Below, piece after piece: positions 1-7,396 of a stretch of DNA of 16,277 nucleotides (positions are counted from its first letter, which is position 1; each line of letters begins with the position of its first letter). The translations under genes were made by a program, and so were the position numbers. The notes below the pieces were generated by a model, which searched no databases, was not told where the DNA came from, and saw only the letters and a list, made by a program, of their open reading frames with translations. The DNA comes from JAYEIH01 sp034659995 (GTDB lineage: Archaea > Methanobacteriota_B > Thermococci > Methanofastidiosales > B48-G16): assembly GCA_034659995.1 (NCBI GenBank), contig JAYEIH010000051.1, positions 1-16,277 on the forward strand. Reading direction: 5' to 3'.

Positions 1-750
1 GGACTTGGAGGAATGGGCTCGTGGTTTATAAAAGAGCTTTCTACTGATCATACGACGGTGGGGTATGATGCTGACAAAAAGAAAATGGAAACCGCTGGAA
101 CTGCATGTCTTGAGAATCCCTCCGAGCTTTCCTCCTTTTCTCCCGATCTTCTGATAAATGCAGTAACGCTGCAGAATACCGTCCAGGCATTCGAGACATC
201 TATTCCATATCTCCCTCCCGACTGCAGTATAGCAGATATCGCCACTATCAAGAGGCCTCTCTTGGCATACTACAAAAACTGTGGCCGTAGGTTCATCTCA
301 GTCCACCCCATGTTCGGACCGCGGTTTAGCGATCTTGAGCATCTTCAGAAGGAAACGGTGATTATAATCAGAGAATCAGACGGAAGGCTGAAGGATTTTT
401 TCGGAAGATTTTTTAGAAAACACGGACTGACTCTTGTTGAACTTTCCTTTGAAGAACATGACAGAGTTATGGCTACTGCACTGACAGTTCCCTTTGTTTG
501 TTCCATGATCTTTGCCGCTGTTCTTCAAGGAGATACCGTCCCAGGTACGACCTTTGCCCGCCACAGAGTAGTAGCAGAAAAGCTACTGAAAGAGGAGAAC
601 AGCCTTCTTGCCGAGGTTCTCTTTAATTCACACTCGCTTACCCAGATTAAAAAACTCAATGATCAGCTTGCATTACTTGAATCTTTAGCCAAAAGGAAAA
701 ATCGTAAAGAGGTGAGAGCGTTCTTCGATGATTTGAGAAAAAAGTTTTAG
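1..750 (+). CDS. tyrA: Prephenate (or arogenate) dehydrogenase, 5'-truncated by window edge
   Basis: NAD-dependent oxidative decarboxylation of prephenate (or arogenate), the committed step to tyrosine. The frame is open to base 1: the first four codons give GLGG, continuing as MGSWF, which is the Rossmann glycine motif GLGGMG. The true start therefore lies just upstream and the ATG at 13 is internal. GYDAD about 15 residues later places an acidic residue at the end of beta-2, which in this fold favours NAD over NADP. Further TyrA hallmarks are IADIATIK and the SVHPMFGP segment, whose His is the expected catalytic or substrate-binding residue. The C-terminal helical part is present to a TAG stop. 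About 250 residues are visible, which fits a short TyrA without a fused chorismate mutase at this end. It is separated from the aro operon by about 220 bases holding a promoter, so it is probably a different transcription unit. Prephenate versus arogenate specificity cannot be decided. Confidence 0.88.
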   Translation, partial: GLGGMGSWFIKELSTDHTTVGYDADKKKMETAGTACLENPSELSSFSPDLLINAVTLQNTVQAFETSIPYLPPDCSIADIATIKRPLLAYYKNCGRRFISVHPMFGPRFSDLEHLQKETVIIIRESDGRLKDFFGRFFRKHGLTLVELSFEEHDRVMATALTVPFVCSMIFAAVLQGDTVPGTTFARHRVVAEKLLKEENSLLAEVLFNSHSLTQIKKLNDQLALLESLAKRKNRKEVRAFFDDLRKKF

Positions 751-837
751 TGATTGTGGAAGAACCCTCGGAAAGATAGGGACCATAGGAAGGCTATAGC
801 GAGGCTTACCTTTCATGATCATACTAATACACCGAAA

Positions 838-848
838 ACCTTTTAAAG
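838..848 (+). promoter_or_regulatory. TATA-box promoter of the aro operon
   Basis: The sequence ACCTTTTAAAG, preceded by the A-rich stretch CCGAAA, resembles an archaeal BRE plus TATA box. Usual archaeal spacing puts the transcription start near 867-872, about 20 bases before the leader ORF start at 891. A second AT-rich candidate, GTATATAT at 857-864, would place the start near 888. Assignment is by motif only. Confidence 0.55.
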
Positions 849-858
849 ACATGCATGT
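849..858 (+). promoter_or_regulatory. Perfect 10-bp palindrome beside the aro TATA box (possible operator)
   Basis: ACATGCATGT is a perfect palindrome directly downstream of the TATA box and upstream of the predicted start. That is where archaeal repressors commonly bind to block the preinitiation complex. A 10-bp palindrome can occur by chance and no second copy was found here, so operator function is an inference. Confidence 0.3.
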
Positions 859-890
859 ATATATCAGCGAAGTAATAAAAGGTGAAATAA

Positions 891-1010
891 ATGAGAAATA
901 CGGAAAGAGAGAGTAGTGAAGAAAGTAGTGACAAGGATAAAGTGCACAGTGTAGACTGTGGAGAGGATGACTATGATTTTGACTGGCCATTCTCGTTTGA
1001 AAACAGTTAA
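891..1010 (+). CDS. Putative leader peptide of the aro operon (39 aa, aromatic-rich end)
   Basis: A short ORF begins with ATG at 891, preceded by a GGTGA Shine-Dalgarno sequence (881-885) with 5-base spacing, and ends with TAA at 1008-1010. It is the first ORF after the predicted promoter. The 39-residue product is rich in Glu, Asp and Ser. Its tail DDYDFDWPFSFENS has Tyr28, Phe30, Trp32, Phe34 and Phe36 within nine codons, so all three aromatic amino acids are represented. The Tyr codon (972-974) overlaps the preferred aroF ATG (973) in another frame, and the ORF runs 38 bases into aroF. A ribosome reading it would melt the hairpin at 945-960 and pass over the aroF ribosome-binding site. This resembles an attenuator-type leader peptide. 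A chance ORF created by overlapping frames is the main alternative. Confidence 0.4.
   Translation: MRNTERESSEESSDKDKVHSVDCGEDDYDFDWPFSFENS
945..960 (+). promoter_or_regulatory. mRNA hairpin abutting the aroF ribosome-binding site
   Basis: CACAGT and ACTGTG form a 6-bp stem around the loop GTAG, immediately before the aroF Shine-Dalgarno sequence GAGAGG (961-966). It lies inside the leader ORF, so translation of that ORF would open it. It is short, and any effect on aroF translation is inferred. Confidence 0.35.
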
Positions 1011-2025
1011 AATAGATGGAAACGATAGCAAAGGGCTGTATGCGATTGTTTTGAACTCCGAAGTGCCAAAAGAAAAAATAGAGAAACAACTGGAAACCCA
1101 CTGTTCCGATCTATTTTCTGTTGAGTTTTCAGAGCCCATCGTGGTTGCAAAGGGATTGTCCGATACAAAGAAGATATTCCAGTTGAGGGGAGTGAAAAGA
1201 GTAATATACTCTCCAAATCAGTATGTTCTTGCCAGTAAAGAGTTTAGAGAGGAAAAAACGGTAATAAACGTAGATGGAACATCGATAGGAGAAAATCCTG
1301 TAATTATTGCCGGCCCTTGTAGTGTTGAGTCAGAGGGACAGCTGCTGGAGACCGCAAGGGAGGTAAAAAGGGAAGGAGCATCTATTCTTCGCGGCGGTGC
1401 TTTCAAGCCCCGTACCTCGCCGTACTCCTTCCAAGGTCTGGGAGAGGCAGGTCTGAAGATTCTGGCAGAGGCACGGGAGGAGACAGGGCTGCCATTTGTC
1501 ACGGAGGTAATGGATACGCGAGATGTTCCTCTGGTGGAGAAGTACTCCGATATGTTGCAGATAGGCGCGAGAAATATGCAGAACTTCTCCCTTCTTAAAG
1601 AGGTGGGGAAACAGTCCAAGCCCGTGCTTCTAAAGAGGAGCATGAATGCCAATATTAACGACCTTCTCTTTGCAGCAGAGTATATTATGTCCGCTGGAAA
1701 CCCAAATGTGGTACTCTGTGAACGTGGGATAAGGACCTTCGAGACCGCGACGAGGAACACACTTGATATCAGCGCAGTTCCGGTTTTGAATGAGCTGACC
1801 CATCTTCCTGTGATAATAGACCCGAGCCACGCCACAGGAAAGCGCAGCGCGGTAACCCCTATGGCAAAGGCAGCCATAGCAGCAGGAGCTGACGGCGTTA
1901 TGGTGGAGGTGCACAACTCTCCTTCTGATGCTCTTTCAGATGGTAAACAGTCTCTTACACCGCAGCTCTTTGCAGAGATGATGTCACATCTCTCGAGGAT
2001 GGTGGAACTGTCATGCGCACACTGA
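973..2025 (+). CDS. aroF: 3-deoxy-D-arabino-heptulosonate 7-phosphate (DAHP) synthase, type I beta with ferredoxin-like N-domain
   Basis: Condenses phosphoenolpyruvate and erythrose-4-phosphate to DAHP, the entry and main control point of the shikimate pathway. The ATG at 973 (350 aa) is preferred: the purine-rich GGAGAGG at 960-966 is correctly spaced for it, and the product then starts MILTGHS, like Thermotoga-type enzymes. GTG 958 and ATG 967 sit on or against that site. Residues 1 to about 95 form the ferredoxin-like regulatory domain that in T. maritima DAHP synthase mediates Tyr/Phe feedback. The barrel follows with IAGPCS (metal ligand Cys116), GGAFKPRTSPYSFQG, IGARNMQNF, LCERGIRTFE, DPSH (His286), VEVH (Glu312) and SDGKQS (Asp323), so the complete metal-ligand set is present. 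First gene of the eight-gene aro operon; overlaps aroB by 13 bases. Confidence 0.95.
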   Translation: MILTGHSRLKTVKIDGNDSKGLYAIVLNSEVPKEKIEKQLETHCSDLFSVEFSEPIVVAKGLSDTKKIFQLRGVKRVIYSPNQYVLASKEFREEKTVINVDGTSIGENPVIIAGPCSVESEGQLLETAREVKREGASILRGGAFKPRTSPYSFQGLGEAGLKILAEAREETGLPFVTEVMDTRDVPLVEKYSDMLQIGARNMQNFSLLKEVGKQSKPVLLKRSMNANINDLLFAAEYIMSAGNPNVVLCERGIRTFETATRNTLDISAVPVLNELTHLPVIIDPSHATGKRSAVTPMAKAAIAAGADGVMVEVHNSPSDALSDGKQSLTPQLFAEMMSHLSRMVELSCAH

Positions 2026-3086
2026 GTGTGGACTCAGCAGTTCCTTATGAGGTTCTCATAGGTTCCGGCCTTATATCCTCTGCTGGTCCGAGATTGAAAG
2101 CAGTTGGAGGCTCATCAATGGCTGTAATTATTACAAATACCACTGTCAATGAGCTTTACGGTCTTCCCATAAAGAAGAGCTTACTTAATGAGGATTTTGA
2201 AACGGTCGTCCTTGAAATTCCCGATACAGAGAAAAGCAAATCGATTACAATCGTTTCAAATCTTTACGACGAGCTAGTGAGGTACAAGATAGAGAGGACA
2301 ACGCCGATAATTGCACTGGGTGGGGGGGTCGTGGGAGATGTTGCAGGGTTTGTCGCTGCCACGTTTCTGCGAGGTCTTCCCTTCGTACAGATCCCCACAA
2401 CGCTCATAGCGCAGGTAGACAGCAGCATTGGGGGAAAGACTGGGGTAAACCACGGAGGAGTAAAGAATATGGTGGGCGCCTTCAAGGATCCAGTCTTTGT
2501 ACTGACAGACCCCACAGTACTCAACACACTTCCTCAGGAAGAGGTGAGGAACGGGGCTGCTGAGATTATCAAGTATGCTGCAATTGCGGACAGATCTCTC
2601 TTTGCGTTGCTTGAAAAGAGAATGAATGATCTTTTTGATCTTTGTTCCCCTCTGGAACGTGTTGTAGAGCGGTGTTGCATGATAAAGGCTGGGATAGTGC
2701 AACAGGACAGAAAAGAACAGGGTCTGAGGATGATACTCAACTATGGGCATACCGTCGGTCATTCAGTTGAAGCTGTCAAAAATTTTGAGATCTCCCATGG
2801 CGAGGCCGTATCCATTGGAATGTGTGCTGCTGCACGAATTGCTCACAAAATGGGAATTTTTAATTTGAAAGAAGTGAAAAGGCAAGAAAAGCTTATTGAT
2901 CAGGCAGGGCTTCCAACAAAGCTCCCGGATATCGATATCGATTCCCTCCTTCAAACAATGCACCATGATAAAAAGGTACAAAATTCCCGTATTCACTTTG
3001 TACTGCCCAAAAAGATAGGCAGTGCTGTCGTACGGAATGATGTCCCGGAAAAGATTTTGGAGGAGACACTGGAGGATCTAAAATGA
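2013..3086 (+). CDS. aroB: 3-dehydroquinate synthase
   Basis: Converts DAHP to 3-dehydroquinate with NAD and a divalent metal. The 357-residue product has the normal family length. The NAD-binding GGGVVGD lies at about 103-109, followed by the signature from QIPTTLIAQVDSSIGG to KTGVN (126-146). The metal ligands are Glu184 (GAAEIIKY), His246 (GHTVGH) and His262 (SHGEA), with the 16-residue His-His spacing of the fungal enzyme. The ATG at 2013 follows GGTGGA (2001-2006) at good spacing and lies inside the aroF 3' end. Together with AroF this is the erythrose-4-phosphate route. It differs from the aspartate-semialdehyde route (MJ0400/MJ1249 type) of many methanogens. Confidence 0.96.
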   Translation: MRTLSVDSAVPYEVLIGSGLISSAGPRLKAVGGSSMAVIITNTTVNELYGLPIKKSLLNEDFETVVLEIPDTEKSKSITIVSNLYDELVRYKIERTTPIIALGGGVVGDVAGFVAATFLRGLPFVQIPTTLIAQVDSSIGGKTGVNHGGVKNMVGAFKDPVFVLTDPTVLNTLPQEEVRNGAAEIIKYAAIADRSLFALLEKRMNDLFDLCSPLERVVERCCMIKAGIVQQDRKEQGLRMILNYGHTVGHSVEAVKNFEISHGEAVSIGMCAAARIAHKMGIFNLKEVKRQEKLIDQAGLPTKLPDIDIDSLLQTMHHDKKVQNSRIHFVLPKKIGSAVVRNDVPEKILEETLEDLK

Positions 3087-3748
3087 ATATTTGTGCCTGT
3101 GTAGCCAATAAAACACCAAAAGGGTGTATCGAAGCAGTTAAAAGACTTGATGCAGAGTTAATAGAGCACAGAATGGACTTTATGGAGGAAATAAAGGATT
3201 TAGAAAGAATTTACACTGCAAGTAAGCTTCCGGTGATAGCAACAATTCGTCCCTCTGCAAACGGTGGGGCGTTTTTAGGTCTTGAGGAATCCAGGATCGC
3301 ATATCTCTTTGAGGCCATAGATGCGGGATGCACGATGATTGATATCGAGCTTGAAACTCCGACTAACCTCAAAGAGGAGATTATAGAGCATGCAAAGGAG
3401 AACAATAGCGGTGTGATTATTTCGATGCACGATTTTGAAGGAACAGCGGATAAAGAAACGTTGCAAGGAATTATACGAAGGGAGAGGAAGGAAGGCGCCG
3501 ATATTGGTAAGATTGTGACAACCCCGCATTCTGTGGAGGACTGTCATAGGGTGATTAATCTTATTTTAACAGCGAAAAGAAATGATTTTCCACTGGTGGC
3601 TTTTGCCATGGGAGACCTCGGGAAGTTTACCCGCATTATTGCACCGTTATATGGTGCTCCGTTTACCTATGCATCCTCAGGAAACTCTACAGCACCAGGA
3701 CAGCTGAGCCTTCGCGCAATGAGGAGGATGCGGGAGCTGATCTCATGA
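3083..3748 (+). CDS. aroD: 3-dehydroquinate dehydratase, type I
   Basis: Dehydrates 3-dehydroquinate to 3-dehydroshikimate through a Schiff-base lysine. The 221-residue product is typical for class I enzymes. ELIEHRMDF (25-33) is the substrate-binding strand, His116 lies in ISMHDFEGT, and Lys143 in GADIGKIV. The His-to-Lys spacing of 27 residues matches the catalytic pair of the Salmonella enzyme (His143/Lys170). The C-terminal MGDLGKFTRI and SGNSTAPGQLS complete the site. The start ATG is preceded by GGAGG (3071-3075) and forms an ATGA stop-start overlap with aroB, indicating translational coupling. The next junction, to aroE, is also ATGA. Confidence 0.95.
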   Translation: MNICACVANKTPKGCIEAVKRLDAELIEHRMDFMEEIKDLERIYTASKLPVIATIRPSANGGAFLGLEESRIAYLFEAIDAGCTMIDIELETPTNLKEEIIEHAKENNSGVIISMHDFEGTADKETLQGIIRRERKEGADIGKIVTTPHSVEDCHRVINLILTAKRNDFPLVAFAMGDLGKFTRIIAPLYGAPFTYASSGNSTAPGQLSLRAMRRMRELIS

Positions 3749-4584
3749 AAAGGTTGGTTGTTATCGGTGATCCTATAGGACACTCACTGAGCCCTCTCAT
3801 TCACAATGCGGCACTCCGTGCAATGGGCTTGGAGAAAGAGTATCGTTATGAAAAACTCCGAATACCTCCGGATAAACTCTCTGAGTTTGTCCATTCCGTG
3901 AGACGAGCTGAGTTTGTCGGCGTAAATGTAACGCTCCCCCATAAGGAGATGATTATACGATATCTGGATGGACTGACAGATGAGGCGAGTTCTATTGGGG
4001 CCGTCAATACCGTTTACAGAGATGGAAAAGAGGTCATAGGACATAATACGGATGGAGAGGGATTCCTTGCATCTCTTAGAGAGAACGGAGTGGATCCGAC
4101 AGGTAAAAGAGTGGCAGTACTGGGCGCTGGGGGAGCAGCAAAGGCCGTTGCCATGAGTCTTGCAGTTCATGAGAAATGCAAGCTTTTTATACTCAATAGG
4201 ACGGTAGAAAAGGCTGAAAGCCTTGCAAAGGAGATAAAAAGAAATACAGGAAAACAAGCAGAGGTTTCAGAACTGAAAAATGTAAAAAGATATATAAAAA
4301 AGATAGATCTCCTGGTGAACTGTACCTCCCTCGGTATGGAGGGGGATCTGGAGGATGAATCACCTGTGAGCTCGGGGTTGAGCAATGGAATGACGGTGGT
4401 GGACCTTGTCTACTCTCCAAAAAAAACAAAACTCCTAAAAGAGGCAGAAACCAAGGGCTGCAGAACGGTGAAAGGTACGGACATGCTTATTTATCAGGCT
4501 GCCGCCGCATTTAAACTCTGGACAGGGAGGAAACCTCCCTTAAAGGCAATGCGAAAGGCAATGGAGGGAAGCAATGAGACCTAA
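3745..4584 (+). CDS. aroE: Shikimate dehydrogenase
   Basis: Reduces 3-dehydroshikimate to shikimate, normally with NADPH. The 279-residue product begins with the substrate-binding GDPIGHSLSPLIHN (8-21). The catalytic pair Lys67 (NVTLPHK) and Asp103 (HNTDG) is intact. The Rossmann loop GAGGAAKA lies at 127-134, and LNRT after the second strand is the usual NADP-binding element. GMTVVDLVYSPKKTKLL and GTDMLIYQAAAAFKLWTG close the family pattern. The start overlaps the aroD stop as ATGA, with GGGAG at 3732-3736. It overlaps aroK by 11 bases, so the whole region is tightly coupled. Confidence 0.95.
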   Translation: MKRLVVIGDPIGHSLSPLIHNAALRAMGLEKEYRYEKLRIPPDKLSEFVHSVRRAEFVGVNVTLPHKEMIIRYLDGLTDEASSIGAVNTVYRDGKEVIGHNTDGEGFLASLRENGVDPTGKRVAVLGAGGAAKAVAMSLAVHEKCKLFILNRTVEKAESLAKEIKRNTGKQAEVSELKNVKRYIKKIDLLVNCTSLGMEGDLEDESPVSSGLSNGMTVVDLVYSPKKTKLLKEAETKGCRTVKGTDMLIYQAAAAFKLWTGRKPPLKAMRKAMEGSNET

Positions 4585-5074
4585 TATTGTTTTAATAGGT
4601 TTTATGGGTGCTGGCAAGAGTACGGTGGGAAGGATGCTCGCAGAAAAACTTCAGAAAAGATTTATCGAGATAGATGGGCTCATAGAAAGAAAGGCAGGCC
4701 AGACTATACAGGAGATATTTGAAGAAGAGGGAGAGGTACGTTTTAGAGAGCTTGAGATAGAAGCAACAAAGGAACTGGCGGAAAAGAAAAACGTAGTAAT
4801 AAGCTGCGGCGGTGGACTGGCACTGAACAGGATAAATGTGGTCAGGTTAAGAAAAAATGGTCTGATCGTACTTTTGACGGCACCTCTTGACCTTATAAAG
4901 GAGAGAGTATCCGGTGACAGTAGAAGGCCGCTTTTAAAGAAGGACCTCAGCTCACTTTTAGAGAAAAGAGAGCCTTTCTATAACTCAGCAGCAGATATTA
5001 CGGTAGAGACCGATTGTTCGGTAAAAAAAGTTGTGGATACTATTATGAGGGAGTACTATGAATATAACCGTTAA
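4574..5074 (+). CDS. aroK: Shikimate kinase, P-loop (bacterial AroK/AroL) type
   Basis: Phosphorylates shikimate at O3 using ATP. The 166-residue product is a nucleoside-monophosphate-kinase-fold enzyme. The Walker A motif GFMGAGKST is at 9-17; the shikimate-binding Asp34 (EIDG), Arg58 (RFRELE) and GGG loop (79-81) follow. The lid carries SRRPLL (116-121), and an adenine-side Arg lies in KREPFY. Most archaea use an unrelated GHMP-superfamily shikimate kinase, so this family is notable here and suggests that the gene or operon was acquired from bacteria. GGAGGG at 4563-4568 precedes the start. It overlaps aroE by 11 bases and aroA by 17. Confidence 0.95.
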   Translation: MRPNIVLIGFMGAGKSTVGRMLAEKLQKRFIEIDGLIERKAGQTIQEIFEEEGEVRFRELEIEATKELAEKKNVVISCGGGLALNRINVVRLRKNGLIVLLTAPLDLIKERVSGDSRRPLLKKDLSSLLEKREPFYNSAADITVETDCSVKKVVDTIMREYYEYNR

Positions 5075-6314
5075 AAAGAGCAGTGTTTATAGAGAGATAC
5101 AGGCACCTCCCTCAAAGAGCTACATGCATAGGGCGGTAATCTGTGCCTCTCTGGCCGATGGATACTCAGTGATAGACAATCCTCTCATCTGTGAGGATAC
5201 TATGGCAACGATGGAAGCCTGCCGAAGGCTGGGCGCGGAGATAAAGGAAGAGGGCTCACTGCTTGTGAAAGGTACAGATATGACACAATCGCCAAAAAGT
5301 GTTGTGGAATGCAGGGGATCCGGAACGACGCTGAGATTTCTTACAGCCCTTTCTGCATACGCACCGGGACTCACCGTGCTCACGGGAAACGAATCCCTCA
5401 GGAAAAGGCCCATGGGGGATCTATTGAATGCTCTGCGGCAGATGGACGTAAAAGCTTTTTCGAGAAAAAACGGATTTCCCCCAATCATTATTTTTGGCAA
5501 CGGTATACAAGGAGGAGAAGTTATCGTTCGTGGCGATATAAGCTCTCAGTTTATCTCTGCACTGCTTCTGGCAGCTTCAAAGGCAGTGAGTCGGACAGTG
5601 GTCACCGTTATCGACCCCCAGTCTTATCCGTATATAGCGATCACCGTGGACGTACTGGAGAGGTTTGGGATAACAGTAGATGTTGAAGGAAATAGGTTTG
5701 TTGTTATGGAGGGACAGGATTTCTCTCCAAAAAAATACACAGTCGAGGGTGATTTTTCCTCGGCATCATTCTTACTGGCTGCAGGGGCACTGGTAGGGAG
5801 GGTGACCGTTACCGGACTGAAACCGGGCTCACTGCAGGGCGATAAAAAGATTCTTGAGGTGCTTGAGAGGATGGGGGCAAAGTTGAGAGAAAAAAAGAAT
5901 GCAATAACGGTGGAAAAGCGGAAACTCAGAGCTACCACCATTGACATTTCAGATACTCCTGATCTCGCTCCCATATATACCGTTCTCGCAACACAGGCCC
6001 CGGGAATTACGCGAATAGAGAACGCCGGGAGGCTGAGGTTCAAAGAGAGCGATAGGCTTTCCACTACTGCAGGGGAGTTAAGGGAAATGGGTGCAGATAT
6101 ACGGAATAAGGAGGATGAACTGGTAATACGAGGACCTACACCTCTTAAGGGAACGATTATCGATCCTCACAATGACCACAGAGTGGCGATGGCCTCTGCA
6201 CTAGCCGGTCTGGTAGCCGAGGGTAAAACAGTTATAAGCAATGCAGAATGTATAAATAAGAGTTATCCTCAGTTTTTTGAGGATCTAAGGAAGATAGGAG
6301 CCGATGTCTCATGA
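5058..6314 (+). CDS. aroA: 5-enolpyruvylshikimate-3-phosphate (EPSP) synthase
   Basis: Transfers enolpyruvyl from PEP to shikimate-3-phosphate. The product has 418 residues in two inverse alpha-beta domains. The motifs run in order: APPSKSYMHRA (Lys20, Ser21, Arg25), CRGSGTTLRF, LTGNESLRKRPM, a SSQFISALLLA segment, DFSSASFLLAAGAL, RFKESDRLS and the C-terminal DPHNDHRVAMASA. All expected substrate-contact regions are intact. In LTGNESLRKRPM the PEP-loop region reads GNESLRKRP. The start ATG follows GAGGGAG (5047-5053) within the aroK 3' end. The stop overlaps the aroC start as ATGA. It is plainly a full-length biosynthetic enzyme. Confidence 0.96.
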   Translation: MNITVKKSSVYREIQAPPSKSYMHRAVICASLADGYSVIDNPLICEDTMATMEACRRLGAEIKEEGSLLVKGTDMTQSPKSVVECRGSGTTLRFLTALSAYAPGLTVLTGNESLRKRPMGDLLNALRQMDVKAFSRKNGFPPIIIFGNGIQGGEVIVRGDISSQFISALLLAASKAVSRTVVTVIDPQSYPYIAITVDVLERFGITVDVEGNRFVVMEGQDFSPKKYTVEGDFSSASFLLAAGALVGRVTVTGLKPGSLQGDKKILEVLERMGAKLREKKNAITVEKRKLRATTIDISDTPDLAPIYTVLATQAPGITRIENAGRLRFKESDRLSTTAGELREMGADIRNKEDELVIRGPTPLKGTIIDPHNDHRVAMASALAGLVAEGKTVISNAECINKSYPQFFEDLRKIGADVS

Positions 6315-7396
6315 GTTTTTCATTTGGAAACGATTTTAAGATTACTATTTTCGGTGAAAGCCACGGTAAATGCGTGGGTGTCGTCATTGAAGGCTGTTCT
6401 CCGGAAAAGACGATAGATAAGACGTTGATTCAACAAAGACTGGATATGCGAAGGCCCGGACAGAGTGAGGTGACCACACAAAGAAAGGAAAAGGACGAAA
6501 TAGAGATACTCAGCGGTATCTTTAAAGGAAAGACGACAGGAGCCCCCTTAGTAATGAAAATAAGAAATGAGGACGTAGACTCGGGATATTATGACGAAAT
6601 AAAGCGTACACCGAGGCCAGGACATGCGGACCTCACCGCGCACCTCAAGTACAATGGAGCCAACGATTACCGAGGGGGAGGAACATTCTCAGGCAGAATG
6701 ACCGCTGCCCTCGTGATAGCGGGAGCGGTTGCGGAACAGATTCTCGCTGAGAGGGGGGTTAAAACAGTTGCGCATATCATCCAGATAGGTACAATCAGCG
6801 TTAAAAGAGAGATAAGCTCCAGCGAGATTGAAAAAAATGTGTACACTAACAGTGTGAGATGTGCGGATCCTGACACCGCTGAGGCAATGGAGAAGGAGAT
6901 TCACAGGTCAAGAGAATCCGGGGATTCCATAGGGGGTATGATCGAGTGTAGGGTTCTCGGCGTACCGGCAGGGATCGGCGAGCCGTTCTTTGATTCTGTG
7001 GAGAGCGTTCTGAGTCATCTAATCTTTGCTATCCCCGGCGTAAAGGGTATAGAGTTCGGTGCGGGATTTTTAGCTGTTGAAATGATGGGATCGGAGCATA
7101 ACGATAACTTTGAACTAAAGAATGGAAGAATATCTACCGAAACGAACAATGCAGGTGGTATTCTCGGTGGGATCAGTAACGGAATGCCCATTATACTTAA
7201 GGTGGCAATGAAACCTACGCCCAGCATCTCGAGGAGACAAAAAACCATTGATCTCGAAAAAATGGAGGAAACGGAGATCGGAATGAAGGGGAGACACGAT
7301 CCCTGTATCGCCGTACGGGCTGTTCCTGTTGTGGAGGCCGCTGCTTCCATAGCTCTTACCGATTTATTCCTGAGGAATGCTCATGAACATATATGA
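6311..7396 (+). CDS. aroC: Chorismate synthase
   Basis: Eliminates phosphate from EPSP to give chorismate, requiring reduced FMN. The 361-residue product has all signature regions: GESHG (15-19, His18), RRPGQSEVTTQRKE (47-60), RPGHAD with the second catalytic His105, DYRGGGTFSGR (119-129) and a C-terminal GRHDPCIAVRAVPV. The RGGGxFSGR form, rather than RGGGRxSAR, is one I associate with clostridial-type sequences and is a normal variant. The start overlaps the aroA stop as ATGA, with AGGAG upstream. This is the last shikimate-pathway gene. It overlaps the aminotransferase gene by 14 bases when that gene starts at 7383. Confidence 0.96.
   Translation: MSFSFGNDFKITIFGESHGKCVGVVIEGCSPEKTIDKTLIQQRLDMRRPGQSEVTTQRKEKDEIEILSGIFKGKTTGAPLVMKIRNEDVDSGYYDEIKRTPRPGHADLTAHLKYNGANDYRGGGTFSGRMTAALVIAGAVAEQILAERGVKTVAHIIQIGTISVKREISSSEIEKNVYTNSVRCADPDTAEAMEKEIHRSRESGDSIGGMIECRVLGVPAGIGEPFFDSVESVLSHLIFAIPGVKGIEFGAGFLAVEMMGSEHNDNFELKNGRISTETNNAGGILGGISNGMPIILKVAMKPTPSISRRQKTIDLEKMEETEIGMKGRHDPCIAVRAVPVVEAAASIALTDLFLRNAHEHI

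Noticed and set aside
751..840. Further small gene between tyrA and the aro promoter
   Set aside because: No ORF with a ribosome-binding site and reasonable length was found; only a short palindrome ATGATCAT at 815-822, too small to interpret.
1218..1916. Long antisense ORF (232 codons) opposite aroF
   Set aside because: It lies fully inside the well-supported aroF gene, has no recognisable domains, and mirrors its codon pattern; it is a shadow frame.
5309..5686. 125-codon ORF in another frame of aroA
   Set aside because: The overlapping aroA frame carries all EPSP synthase motifs; the alternative product is low-complexity basic text without a family pattern.
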